From the NCBI GenBank assembly GCA_027313705.1, contig DAHVDE010000118.1, positions 1 to 64,000 on the forward strand: 64,000 nucleotides of DNA, read 5' to 3'. Below, in pieces: positions 27,990 through 36,771 of the stretch. The notes beneath the pieces are model-generated. The model did not search any database, had not been told where the DNA came from, and worked only from the letters and a program-made list of their open reading frames with translations. The number at the start of each line of letters is the position of its first letter. The first letter of the stretch is position 1. Source of the stretch: Actinomycetota bacterium. Its GTDB lineage: Bacteria; Actinomycetota; Actinomycetes; Streptosporangiales; Streptosporangiaceae. A program made the position numbers and the translations under genes.

Positions 27990-28106
27990 GGTCCCCCGAC
28001 CCTGCGCCACAGCGAACAGGGCCGACTTTAGTAACACCGAGTAGTCGCCGAACCCCAATTGGCGATGACCGATCACGCGCGACCGCACGCGCAGACCCTC
28101 GCTGGG

Positions 28107-29465
28107 TTACATTCCGGCGATCAGCTTCTCGACTCGCTCGTCGACCGAACGGAACGGATCCTTGCAAAGGACGGTACGCTGCGCCTGGTCGTTGAGCTTC
28201 AGGTGCACCCAGTCCACGGTGAAGTCGCGGCGCCGTTCCTGTGCCCTCCTGATGAAGTCGCCGCGTAGCTTGGCCCTGGTTGTCTGCGGTGGCACGGATT
28301 TGGCCTCGAATATGGCCAGGTCTTCGCAGACCCGCTCGACCGCACCGCGTTTTTGCAGCAGATAGTAAAGTCCCCGGCCGCGGTGCACATCGTGATAAGC
28401 AAGGTCGAGCTGGGCGACCCGCGGCGAGGCTAGCTGCAGGTCGTGCTTGGCGCGGTAGCGCTCGATCAGCTGATACTTGGTGACCCAGTCGATGTCGCGG
28501 GCCACTAGATCGAGGTCGCCGGTCTCCACCGCGCGGACGGCGCGTTCCCACAGTTCGAGTACCCGGCTGGTGATCTTGTCTGCCCCCCTGGCATCGGCGA
28601 AAGCACGTGCCTTGGCGAGGTACTCCTGCTGGATCTCGAGTGCGCTCATCTCGCGCCCGCTGGCCAGCCTGATCTTGCGCTGGCCGGTCATGTCGTGGCT
28701 CACGTCCCTGATGGCCCTGATCGGGTTCTCCAGAGTCAGGTCCCGCATCACGGTACCCGCCTCGATCATTCGCAGCACCAGGTCGGTCGAGCCGACCTTG
28801 AGCAGCAACGTCGTCTCGCTCATGTTCGAATCGCCGACGATGACGTGCAGCCGGCGGAACCGCTCGGCGTCCGCATGCGGTTCGTCGCGGGTGTTGATGA
28901 TCGGACGTGATCTAGTGGTCGCGGACGAGACGCCTTCCCAGATGTGCTCGGCGCGCTGGCTGACACAGTAGACGGCACCGCGCGGGGTCTGGAGCACCTT
29001 GCCCGCGCCGCAGATGATCTGCCTGGTGACGAGGAACGGGATCAGGATGTCGGCCAGCCTCCCGAACTCACCGTGCCTGGCGACGAGGTAGTTCTCGTGG
29101 CAGCCGTAGGAGTTCCCGGCCGAGTCGGTGTTGTTTTTGAAAAGATAGATGTCACCGGCGATGCCTTCTTCACGCAGCCGCCGGTCCGCGTCTACGAGCA
29201 GGCCTTCGAGTATTCGCTCACCCGCCTTGTCGTGCGTGACCAGGTCGACGAGACTGTCACACTCGGGTGTGGCGTATTCAGGATGGCTGCCCACGTCCAG
29301 GTAAAGCCTCGCGCCGTTCCGCAGGAACACGTTGCTGCTGCGACCCCAGGACACCACGCGACGGAACAGGTACCTGGCAACCTCGTCAGGCGAGAGCCTG
29401 CGCTGGCCGCGGAACGTGCAGGTGACGCCGTACTCGTTCTCAAGGCCGAATATTCGCCTGTCCAC
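28107..29465 (-). CDS. pafA: Pup--protein ligase PafA
   Basis: The 452-residue member of the glutamine-synthetase-like Pup ligase family begins [18 protein letters not shown]. The start is GTG 29465 with GAAGGGA upstream. ATP/Mg-site motifs include [19 protein letters not shown] near 50, [19 protein letters not shown] near 110 and [12 protein letters not shown] near 190. It uses ATP to form an isopeptide bond between the C-terminal Glu of Pup and target lysines. It lacks the Dop-specific insertion after GIETEYG, which separates it from the homologue at 38.9-40.5 kb. It lies about 7.3 kb from prcA, separated by a vWA/PP2C/kinase insert and an aldehyde dehydrogenase gene. Confidence 0.97.
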   Translation of the reverse strand: MDRRIFGLENEYGVTCTFRGQRRLSPDEVARYLFRRVVSWGRSSNVFLRNGARLYLDVGSHPEYATPECDSLVDLVTHDKAGERILEGLLVDADRRLREEGIAGDIYLFKNNTDSAGNSYGCHENYLVARHGEFGRLADILIPFLVTRQIICGAGKVLQTPRGAVYCVSQRAEHIWEGVSSATTRSRPIINTRDEPHADAERFRRLHVIVGDSNMSETTLLLKVGSTDLVLRMIEAGTVMRDLTLENPIRAIRDVSHDMTGQRKIRLASGREMSALEIQQEYLAKARAFADARGADKITSRVLELWERAVRAVETGDLDLVARDIDWVTKYQLIERYRAKHDLQLASPRVAQLDLAYHDVHRGRGLYYLLQKRGAVERVCEDLAIFEAKSVPPQTTRAKLRGDFIRRAQERRRDFTVDWVHLKLNDQAQRTVLCKDPFRSVDERVEKLIAGM

Positions 29466-29509
29466 TCGGTTCCCTTCGCCGCGTTCCCGCCGCCGCTCTT
29501 ACCTGGCCA

Positions 29510-29563
29510 CCCGCTGCTGCCAGTCCGCCCGCTGCTGCCAGTCCGCCCGCTCCTACCAGTCCA
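29510..29563. repeat. Three tandem 18-bp repeats across the aldehyde dehydrogenase stop codon
   Basis: Units at 29510-29527 and 29528-29545 are identical (CCCGCTGCTGCCAGTCCG). A third at 29546-29563 matches at 15 of 18 positions and covers the last codons and TAG stop of the aldehyde dehydrogenase gene. The array looks like slipped duplication of the gene end into the leader of pafA. It starts 44 bp upstream of the pafA start. Confidence 0.8.
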
Positions 29564-31013
29564 CCGCGATGTACTTGGTTTCCGTGAACTCGAGCAATCC
29601 TTCGTGACCGCCCTCGCGGCCGAGACCCGACTGCTTGACGCCGCCGAACGGAGCCGCAGGATCGCTGACCACGCCGCGGTTGATACCCACCATGCCGGAC
29701 TCAAGCGCCTCCGCGACCTGGAGCCCGTGCCGCAGATCTGCAGTGTAAAGGTAGGAGACCAGCCCGTACTCGGTGCCGTTGGCCATGGCGATCACCTGGT
29801 CGGTGTCGGTGAACCTGACCACGGGGGCCACCGGGCCGAAGATCTCTTCGCCCAGAATCCCCGCAGTGACCGGCACCTCGTCGAGCACGGTCGGCGCATA
29901 GAAGTAGCCGCGCCTGTCAGGTGCCAGGCCGCCGGTCACGAGCCTGCCGCCGTCCCTGGCCGCCGCCGCTACCAAGGTCGCGACCTTCGACTTGGTGTCG
30001 GCGTTGACCAGCGGTCCGAGATCCACGCCGTCTTCCAGGCCGGGACCTACGCGCAGCGCCGCCATCCGCGCGGCCAGTTTCTGCGTGAACTCCTGCGCCA
30101 CGGCGTCATGCACGTAGAACCGGTTGGCCGCTGTACAGGCCTCGCCGCCGTTTCGCATCTTGGCGATCATGGCACCGTCGACCGCCGCGTCGATGTCCGC
30201 GTCGGCGAAGACAAGGAACGGTGCGTTGCCGCCAAGCTCCATCGAGCAGTTCGTCACGGTATCTGCGGCCGTGCGGAGCAGCGTCCGGCCTACCTCGGTG
30301 GAGCCGGTAAAGGAAAGCTTGCGCACTCGCTGGTCGGCGAGCATCGCACCGACGACCGGGCCAGGCTTAGTTGTCGGCAGCACGTTGACCACTCCGTCGG
30401 GCACTCCTGCTTCGGCCAGGATCCTGGCGACGGCCAGCGCGGACAGCGGCGTCTCCTTGGCAGGCTTGAGCACGACCGTGCAGCCGGCGGCGAGCGCGGG
30501 ACCGATCTTGCGGGTGGCCATGGCGGCGGGGAAGTTCCACGGCGTGACGAGGACGGCCACGCCGACCGGCTGGTGCTGCACGAGCATGCGATTCGCGCCA
30601 GAAGGCGCGATGGTCACCTTGCCGTCGATGCGCACCGCCTCTTCTGCGAACCAGCGGAAGAACTCTGCGGCATAGGTGACCTCGGCCCTGGCGTCGCGCA
30701 GTGCCTTGCCGTTCTCCATCACCATCAGCCTGGCCAGGGCCTCAGAGTCGGCGATCATCAGCTCGTAGGCGCGGCGCAGGCATTCTCCCCTGACTCTCGG
30801 CGGCGTCGCCGCCCAGCCAGCTAGTGCCTGATGTGCGGCGGCAACAGCGTCGAGCGCGTCATCCGGGGTAGCGTCAGCTACTTCGGCGATCGGTTCTTCT
30901 GTGGCGGGGTCTATCACCTCGAGCACGCCCGCTCGGCCTGGCGACCACTGGCCGCCGATCAGCAGTCGCGTCGGCGCATCTATACCGGTAATGCTCGCAA
31001 GGTCGGCAGCCAC
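29553..31013 (-). CDS. NAD(P)-dependent aldehyde dehydrogenase, succinate-semialdehyde dehydrogenase type
   Basis: The 486-residue ALDH-superfamily enzyme starts at GTG 31013, chosen because GGAGGAG precedes it. It shows the NAD(P) strand LVTPWNFPAAMATRKIGPAL near 150, the catalytic Glu in MELGGNAPFLVF and the catalytic Cys in GGEACTAANRFYV near 287. The C-terminal motif PFGGVKQSGLGREGG is present. The start 'VIDPATEEPIAEVADAT' and the overall pattern fit GabD-like semialdehyde oxidation to succinate, but related aldehydes are possible. It lies between the membrane-protein gene of the insert and pafA on the same strand, 87 bp before pafA. Confidence 0.92.
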   Translation of the reverse strand: MAADLASITGIDAPTRLLIGGQWSPGRAGVLEVIDPATEEPIAEVADATPDDALDAVAAAHQALAGWAATPPRVRGECLRRAYELMIADSEALARLMVMENGKALRDARAEVTYAAEFFRWFAEEAVRIDGKVTIAPSGANRMLVQHQPVGVAVLVTPWNFPAAMATRKIGPALAAGCTVVLKPAKETPLSALAVARILAEAGVPDGVVNVLPTTKPGPVVGAMLADQRVRKLSFTGSTEVGRTLLRTAADTVTNCSMELGGNAPFLVFADADIDAAVDGAMIAKMRNGGEACTAANRFYVHDAVAQEFTQKLAARMAALRVGPGLEDGVDLGPLVNADTKSKVATLVAAAARDGGRLVTGGLAPDRRGYFYAPTVLDEVPVTAGILGEEIFGPVAPVVRFTDTDQVIAMANGTEYGLVSYLYTADLRHGLQVAEALESGMVGINRGVVSDPAAPFGGVKQSGLGREGGHEGLLEFTETKYIAVDW

Positions 31014-31112
31014 GTCTCCTCCAAGATCACACGCGGGCCGCTGCGGCCCCGCCAAAGCCAGACATTACCAATGCGAGATCTCATACCCCGTCGGGAACTA
31101 AGTCACCGGGGC

Positions 31113-32819
31113 CTACACCGGGTTTCCCGGCCATGGCGCACCGGGCACCGGCATGACGGGACTGCCTGGCTGGCCGGCCGCCGGCCTGGCCAAGGGACCG
31201 CGAACAGCCAGCACGAGCGTGCAGGCGAAAGCCAGCACCCAGGTGAGCCAGGACAAGATCAGGCCGGTCGCTACCTTCTCGCCGTTTACCGGGCTGTCGG
31301 AGAGCTGCCAGCCAAGTACCACGATCACCCAGCCGACCCAAAGCGCAAGCTGTGCCCGCGAGCCAGGCGAGAAAAACAGCGACAGCGCCGGCGGCAGCGC
31401 GAACAATACAAGGAAGAAGACACCCCACAGTATGTAATAGCCTCTGACGTTCGCTCCGAGCACATTACCGAAGGCGAAGCCCTCAAACTTCACCTGGGCC
31501 ACGATGTTAGTCAGCGGGAAGGCCAGGCCGAGTATGAGCACTACCACCGAGAGCGGGTCCGTTTTCTGCTTTCCCAGCTGACGCCGGCTGGCCAGCGCAG
31601 CGATAGCGATCAGTGCAGCTACCAGGGCGGCAAGCAGGGAAATCATCGAGGTGCCAAGCAACTCATGACGCTGGGTCTGCGTCACGCCAGTGTTCGGCGC
31701 GAAGGCCGCTTCGTAAATATCCCACGAAACACTCGGTATCGCGAAGCCGATAACCATCGCCAGGCCCGCCCCGGTGCGCCTGTCCTGCGCGGTCACGATG
31801 GCGGCGACTATCCCGGCGACAATCAGAACCACCGTGCTCAGCCAGAACACGGCCGTACCCGCAGTTGTCCTGTGCACGGTAGCCCAGAACAACTGCAAGA
31901 GCACAGACAGGCCGACAGCTAGCGCCGCGCACACTGCGGCACCGGTAGCGATCGGAGCGAGCGGCGCGCCCTGCGGGTCCACTGGCCAGTGCGGGTCGGC
32001 TGCCAGTTGCGGTGCCCACTGCGGACCCGTCTGCCACTGCGGCACGCCCCACTGCGGCTGGCTCTGCGGCGGCCACTGCGGCTGGCTCTGCGGCGGCCAC
32101 TGCTGCGGCCACTGCTGCTGCCCCTGCTGCGGCCACTGCTGCTGGCCCTGCTGCGGCCACTGCTGCTGCCCCTGCGGCGGCCACTGCTGGCCCTGCGGCG
32201 GCCACTGCTGAGCGGTCGGAACCTGTCCGGGAGGAACCTGCGGCGCCGAGAATCCCTGCGGTGCCGAGAATCCCTGCGGAACCGGCTGCGCTGTCGTGGG
32301 CTGGTCTGAGGACGGCACATCAGGACTTGTCGGCCAGGGGAGCGCGCCTGGCCTGACCGTCTCCTCTCCGCCGGCTGGCATGCCGGGAGCCGGCGTCACC
32401 TGGCCGCCTAGGTTCACCACATTGGTCGGTGGCGCGGCAGTTACCTGCGGCGGCGCCTCCGGTGCCGGTGCGGGCGAGGGCTGGCTGGTCACATCGGACC
32501 CGATCGCGGCAGCAAAGGCCTGGGCGGCCCACAGAGCACCCGCGCTGTCCATGGCCGACCGCGACGTTACCTCGGATACGACCATGGCGATCGCGGCTTG
32601 CGTTGACACGCCCTGCTTGACCCGCTCGGCCAGCAAGTCGGCCATGCCGCAGCGAGCGGCCTCGGTAAGCATGGCGATCTGGCGAGTCAACGCAGGCACG
32701 TCGTCGTTCAGCAAGCCTTCCAGCAAGTCAGCCTGCCCGAGCACCGGCACGCCGAAGCCTTGCACCACGCGGACGAGAGCGGCCTTGGCCTGACCATTCG
32801 GGTCTTGCACTTGATCCAT
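31113..32819 (-). CDS. Gln/Trp/Pro-rich eight-helix membrane protein of the vWA/PP2C/kinase cluster
   Basis: The 568-residue protein (ATG with AAGGA eight bases upstream) has an all-helical N-terminal module (about 1-108) with LLEGLLNDDVPALTRQIAML and ending ALWAAQAFAAAIG. This looks like the small helical adaptor seen in other actinobacterial multi-component stress proteins (inference). A disordered Pro/Gln/Trp-rich stretch (about 110-290) with QQWPPQG/QQQWPQQG repeats follows. The C-terminal half has about eight transmembrane helices, and the end is Pro-rich. The gene begins 43 bp after the kinase gene. I do not recognise a family; a membrane receptor or scaffold fed by the kinase is possible. 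Confidence 0.75.
   Translation of the reverse strand: MDQVQDPNGQAKAALVRVVQGFGVPVLGQADLLEGLLNDDVPALTRQIAMLTEAARCGMADLLAERVKQGVSTQAAIAMVVSEVTSRSAMDSAGALWAAQAFAAAIGSDVTSQPSPAPAPEAPPQVTAAPPTNVVNLGGQVTPAPGMPAGGEETVRPGALPWPTSPDVPSSDQPTTAQPVPQGFSAPQGFSAPQVPPGQVPTAQQWPPQGQQWPPQGQQQWPQQGQQQWPQQGQQQWPQQWPPQSQPQWPPQSQPQWGVPQWQTGPQWAPQLAADPHWPVDPQGAPLAPIATGAAVCAALAVGLSVLLQLFWATVHRTTAGTAVFWLSTVVLIVAGIVAAIVTAQDRRTGAGLAMVIGFAIPSVSWDIYEAAFAPNTGVTQTQRHELLGTSMISLLAALVAALIAIAALASRRQLGKQKTDPLSVVVLILGLAFPLTNIVAQVKFEGFAFGNVLGANVRGYYILWGVFFLVLFALPPALSLFFSPGSRAQLALWVGWVIVVLGWQLSDSPVNGEKVATGLILSWLTWVLAFACTLVLAVRGPLARPAAGQPGSPVMPVPGAPWPGNPV
32040..32214. repeat. Low-complexity in-frame repeats encoding (Q/P)QxQQWP units
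   Basis: Units of about 18-24 bp built from TGCGGCCACTGCTGC and TGCGGCGGCCACTGC recur some eight times. On the coding (minus) strand they encode WPQQGQQQ, WPPQGQQ and WPPQSQPQ. Slippage-prone repeats like these often vary in number between strains. Confidence 0.85.
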
Positions 32820-32862
32820 CTGATGTCCTTCTGGATTTGGGCCTTGGGTCAGTCCTTTGCCT

Positions 32863-34203
32863 TTAGCTTCTCGCGTCGTCTTGCGCCTGGACGATCGACG
32901 CGATCTTTCCGGCCATCTTGATTTTCCTTGGCCTTGCCACCACCTTGTGTCCCGGCTTTACCTGCTGACTATCCTCGCCGGGAGTCTCGATCTCCCAGTT
33001 CTGCGTGGTCACGTTGCGCAGCAGCAGCTGACCTGGGAGTCGCTGGTCGAACTCGGCTACCGCCAATTGCTCTTCCGGCCGGCCAGGCAGCATCAGATGC
33101 CGGTTAGTGAGCACCGCGCCCTCGGTAAGCACCAAGGCATAGCTCGTCGTCTTGAGCAGCAAAGGCGCCGCAGGCACCCGGCCGCAGTTCCAGCAGGCGC
33201 GGCCAGCGTCCCCTGGATCGAACAGGAGTGCCGCATTGCAGTTGGCGCACTGCCAGATGCAGTCAGCAAGCCGGTAAAGCGCCCGGCGCCACAGGCTTTC
33301 GATGATGCGCCCCGTCAGCGTGTAGTCCCGCAGGCCAGTCGTGAACGACGCGATGAACATCTGCTGGAAAAACCTCGGATAGACGGGCCACCAGCTGTTG
33401 GCCGGATGGCCGGCAGCTGGCCGGTTCGCCGGATCATCCGGATCGAAGATGAACAGCGGTTGCCTGGCGAAATGCTTGAGCAGCAGTTCCTCGTCTGAGA
33501 GCCGCTCCCTGTCGTCGGAGTTATACGACTCGTCGACGGCGGAGCCTTCGAGCGGGTGCCCGTGACAGAACAGGTAGAACAAGAACAGCGCGAGCGAGTA
33601 CAGGTCGCTCTCGGTGCGCGGCGGTGACTCATTAAGCATCACCTCAGGCGCCATGAACTGAAGCGTTCCCTTAATGAACGTCTCCGCGCCAGTGGTACCT
33701 ACGTTGTCGTTGTCGATGATAGCGACGTCACCAGTCAATGGGTCGACATAGAGATTGCCAAAGCTGATGTCCCGGTAGCACAGACCATCGGTGTGCAGCG
33801 AGGCGAAGGCGTCTACCAGGTTAAGGCCGATCTTGGTCTTGATACTGAAGTCAGGAGCGTCACGGCTTGACAGCATCTGGAAACACGTAATGAACCGCGG
33901 TTCCATCCGAGGCATGACATAGCCGAACCCATCTCTGCCGGGACTCGATACCATATCAATCGGCCAGATGAAGGCATGGCTCTTCGGCCGGCCGCCCTCC
34001 ACGAGCTTGACGAGGCCAGTGTAGATTTTCTCATCGAACTCCCGGCTGGCCGACGGTCGGTACCATTTGACGGCGAGTGGCAACCCATGCAATTCGGTGG
34101 CGAAAACCGTACCCTGCCCGCCGCGGCCGAGGCGATTGCCGATGAACAGGGGATCGGCGGCCGAGCGCATGAATACCGAGTCGCCTTCTTTGAGATCAGT
34201 CAT
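32863..34203 (-). CDS. Ser/Thr protein kinase with zinc ribbon and FHA-like C-terminus (TerY-P-type)
   Basis: The 446-residue kinase starts at the ATG (34203) that overlaps the PP2C stop as ATGA; a TTG at 34239 is the alternative. It has the glycine loop GRGGQGTVF (26-34), Lys46 in LAVKWY and the catalytic loop YRDISFGN (143-150), where Ser replaces the usual Lys. It has DND (164-166) instead of DFG, and MAPEV. The 'YRDIS..N' and 'IDNDNV' pair is typical of kinases linked to TerY-like vWA proteins. A zinc ribbon follows (C319, C322, C337, C340), then a beta-rich tail (about 350-440) with LRNVTTQNW, possibly an FHA-like fold. Asp145, Asn150 and Asp164 are kept, so catalysis is likely. Confidence 0.88.
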   Translation of the reverse strand: MTDLKEGDSVFMRSAADPLFIGNRLGRGGQGTVFATELHGLPLAVKWYRPSASREFDEKIYTGLVKLVEGGRPKSHAFIWPIDMVSSPGRDGFGYVMPRMEPRFITCFQMLSSRDAPDFSIKTKIGLNLVDAFASLHTDGLCYRDISFGNLYVDPLTGDVAIIDNDNVGTTGAETFIKGTLQFMAPEVMLNESPPRTESDLYSLALFLFYLFCHGHPLEGSAVDESYNSDDRERLSDEELLLKHFARQPLFIFDPDDPANRPAAGHPANSWWPVYPRFFQQMFIASFTTGLRDYTLTGRIIESLWRRALYRLADCIWQCANCNAALLFDPGDAGRACWNCGRVPAAPLLLKTTSYALVLTEGAVLTNRHLMLPGRPEEQLAVAEFDQRLPGQLLLRNVTTQNWEIETPGEDSQQVKPGHKVVARPRKIKMAGKIASIVQAQDDARS

Positions 34204-35846
34204 ACTTGCGGCCATCTCCAGTAAAGGTACGTCGGCCAAGGCCAGAGCTCGGTGCCGAACGACGCCGGCAACCAGGCAGCAGAGAACTCTGCCGATCCGG
34301 CATTAAGAACGCGAGGCGGGATAGTCACGCCTGAAGGCAAGGGTACCGGGAAGCTCACCGGCGGCAGCGGCAGTGAGAATCCGCCGTGGTTGGCCATCGG
34401 CTCGCCCACTTCGCGGCCGGTGGCCGGATTCACCGGCGGCGCAGGAGCAGACGTAGGAGTCGGTGCGGGAATCGCCGAGTTCCTGGTCGCCGGGCTGGCA
34501 CTCGGACTGGCCGACCGCTTGTGCTGCGAGGACGGAAAGGTTGTCGCGCCAGTTCGCGGTATCGGCGACTTGCCGGCGCCAAGGTGGGAGGAGAAGATCA
34601 CGACCATGACCACGGCGAGCCCGAGCACAAGCAGGGCAGGCAGCCAGACCTGCGGCCGCATGACCAGGCCGGCCGCCCCCGGCGGCTGACCCCGCGGCCC
34701 CTGCCCGTCACGCCCCCGGCGTGGCCGAGTTGACCCGGCGGCAAACGGCGCATTCGCCGGTGCGGCCCCAGGGCTATAACCGGTGCCCGCCGCCGCCCGG
34801 ATTGGCCTGGTCGGCGGTTCGGCAGAGACCGGCACCCGCGAAGTGGCGCCAGCTGTGTCTCGCCCGTCCTGAGGCGTTCCGGCCGCGGCCGGAATCGTCT
34901 CATAGGCCAGGGTCGCGTCGCCGTCGGCGAACGGCGAACGCGGCTCCGGCCACTGCTCCGCCGGAGGTGCCAGGCGCACTGAGGCGTTGAGCATCAGCGC
35001 GACCGTAGTATCGTCACCGCTGCCATCGGACGACGCGCAGGTCGCCGCCCAGCCGGGCAATTCCCGGCCGATCCAGGCGGTCCCGTTCGTGCTCGCGAGG
35101 TGAACTAGATCGGCTGCCAGGGACTGCCGCCAGTTTGCCTCCGCCTGCGCGTTGCTGTAGCCGTCGGTCGAGGCGAAGACGCCGAACACCGGGGTTCTCG
35201 TCAGGGGCACGAGCGCGACCCTGAACGAAGAGACGGCGTCTGGCTGGCACAGGCTAGTAGTGGCCGTGCCGTCAAGCCTGCTGTCCGTGGGTACCGGAGA
35301 CAGTTCCCTGCCGTCGGGCAGTACGAGAACGATCTCGCCATCGCCGATCTGGCCGAGCACGGCCACCTGCGGCGTCAGCACGCCGATAAGCAGCGTGGAA
35401 CCATAGGGGATCTCCGGCGGATCGTCAGGCATGACCGCGACTGCCTCGACAGCGGTGATCGGATCACTCGCCAGATCCCCGGCGACCAGTTCCCGCCAGC
35501 GGACGACGATCTGCGACACCAGCCTGCTAGCGGCAGCGGCGGCTGGAGCTTCGCCCGCAGGCAGCGCAGCCGCCCACTCCCCGGCCACTGAACAGGCAGC
35601 GGTGACCGCGAAACGAGAACCGCGGTCGCTGCGGAAGTGACGGATGTGGCCATGACCGTCCGCCACCGCGAAAACCGGCAAGCTTGAACCGTCCGCGCGG
35701 TCAAGTCGCTCGGTGCGGACTCCGTCTTGATTGGGCATCCGCGCGCGCACATGATCCGCGCCGATAGCACTGGCGGAGTAGATTTCCCACGAATCCGCAT
35801 CCCCGGCTGCCCGCGCCGTCCCGCTTCCCAGGCCATGACCTGCCAT
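34200..35846 (-). CDS. PP2C-family Ser/Thr phosphatase with transmembrane anchor
   Basis: In this 548-residue protein the PP2C domain fills about 20-290. All metal-site motifs are visible: PNQDGV (Asp41), VADGHGH (Asp63), IGDGEIV, STDGYSN (Asp228) and SGDDTTVAL (Asp278, Asp279). A Pro/Ala/Arg-rich linker leads to one transmembrane helix (about 400-420) and an outside segment rich in Ser, Pro and Thr. It would reverse the action of the overlapping kinase at the membrane. It begins three bases after the vWA gene, so vWA, phosphatase and kinase form one tight operon. Confidence 0.92.
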   Translation of the reverse strand: MAGHGLGSGTARAAGDADSWEIYSASAIGADHVRARMPNQDGVRTERLDRADGSSLPVFAVADGHGHIRHFRSDRGSRFAVTAACSVAGEWAAALPAGEAPAAAAASRLVSQIVVRWRELVAGDLASDPITAVEAVAVMPDDPPEIPYGSTLLIGVLTPQVAVLGQIGDGEIVLVLPDGRELSPVPTDSRLDGTATTSLCQPDAVSSFRVALVPLTRTPVFGVFASTDGYSNAQAEANWRQSLAADLVHLASTNGTAWIGRELPGWAATCASSDGSGDDTTVALMLNASVRLAPPAEQWPEPRSPFADGDATLAYETIPAAAGTPQDGRDTAGATSRVPVSAEPPTRPIRAAAGTGYSPGAAPANAPFAAGSTRPRRGRDGQGPRGQPPGAAGLVMRPQVWLPALLVLGLAVVMVVIFSSHLGAGKSPIPRTGATTFPSSQHKRSASPSASPATRNSAIPAPTPTSAPAPPVNPATGREVGEPMANHGGFSLPLPPVSFPVPLPSGVTIPPRVLNAGSAEFSAAWLPASFGTELWPWPTYLYWRWPQV

Positions 35847-35849
35847 GAT

Positions 35850-36590
35850 TTAGAACACCACGTCAGAGATGTCGGCGATGAGAGGGCCTTGACGGTCGTC
35901 ATCGCCGAGTATCGGCGTCGACCTCACATTCGGGTTCGTGACCCACAGTGACGCCCGGTGCAACTGGTCGGCGATCTGCTCCACATCGCTGGCGACAAGC
36001 ACGGGCAGGCTTGAGTTGCCGATGAACTTAGTGAGCGCTTCTGACCGCGCGGTATTTCCGATCGCGACCGCGATCCGCATGCCTTCGCGGGCGGCTGGGA
36101 CGGAAAGCAGGGCGGCGAGTCCGGCGTTGAAGTCGGCGGGCTTGTCGGTCGGCAATCCATCGGTGATCAGCACAAGGACCGGGCGAAGCCCGCGACTTGC
36201 CTGGCCGGCAACGAGTGCATCACCGACCATGCGGAACGCCGGAGCCATGAACGTGCGGCCGCGGTCAACCGCTGACAACTCGCGCCATCTCATGCTGTTC
36301 GCCGGAGTGGGTTCCCGGATATGCCAGCGTGGTTCGTCGGCGAAGGCGACGGCGCGGACGAGTATCGTCTTTTCCTGCTCGCGCTCCCAGGATGCGAAAT
36401 GTTGCAACATATCGCCTATCGCGAAGTTCAATGCCTTGATCTTCGCGCCCATCATGGAGCCGGAGCAGTCGGCAAGCAGGATCACGTGCAGCGGACGACG
36501 GGCCACGCCACCGCCCGGCATGACGGACTTAGTCGGCTGGTAGTGGATATCCATGCCACTCAACGCTGGGTCAGCCCCTCCCCATAACAT
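35850..36590 (-). CDS. TerY-like von Willebrand factor A domain protein
   Basis: The 246-residue single-domain vWA protein has a complete MIDAS: DCSGSM at 41-46, the Thr loop DRGRTFMAP and ITDGLPTD. TerY-like proteins are the metal-dependent binding partner in TerY-P triads with PP2C and kinase, exactly the order found here. The start is the ATG at 36590 behind GAGGCGG; MDIHYQPTKSVM at 36554 is an equally reasonable start. It lies 181 bp downstream of prcA on the same strand and has a possible promoter of its own. Confidence 0.9.
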   Translation of the reverse strand: MLWGGADPALSGMDIHYQPTKSVMPGGGVARRPLHVILLADCSGSMMGAKIKALNFAIGDMLQHFASWEREQEKTILVRAVAFADEPRWHIREPTPANSMRWRELSAVDRGRTFMAPAFRMVGDALVAGQASRGLRPVLVLITDGLPTDKPADFNAGLAALLSVPAAREGMRIAVAIGNTARSEALTKFIGNSSLPVLVASDVEQIADQLHRASLWVTNPNVRSTPILGDDDRQGPLIADISDVVF

Positions 36591-36641
36591 CCGCCTCGAC
36601 CCAGGCCCGGTATTGCCGCATGCGGAGGCGGATTCCCTAAT

Positions 36642-36671
36642 ATCCTGACGCCTTTACTGACAGGACGTCAA
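36642..36671 (-). promoter_or_regulatory. Candidate promoter of the vWA-PP2C-kinase operon
   Basis: On the minus strand TTGACG (36666-36671), 18 bases and CAGGAT (36642-36647) lie about 50 bases upstream of the vWA start, in the gap after prcA. The -35 is good and the -10 keeps the A and T of TAnnnT but begins with C. It would let the insert be expressed apart from the proteasome genes. Confidence 0.4.
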
Positions 36672-36771
36672 AGTATGGCACGTAACGCTTTACGCTGTCT
36701 GCGTACCCGCCGCAGCCGCGCGACGTGGACCTCAGGGCCTGGGCAGCGCGCGGGGGTTTTTCCAGAGCCGG

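Noticed and set aside
31774-32211. Plus-strand frame rich in Cys, Gly and His that looks like a metallothionein
   Set aside because: It is the antisense of the Gln/Trp/Pro repeats in the membrane-protein gene; the Cys pattern comes from complementing CAG/CCA/TGG codons.
36716-36761. Plus-strand hairpin CCGCGCG...CGCGCGG followed by GGGTTTTT near the prcA end
   Set aside because: The T-run is on the plus strand, where no gene reads toward it; on the minus strand it would precede the hairpin, so it is not a terminator for prcA.
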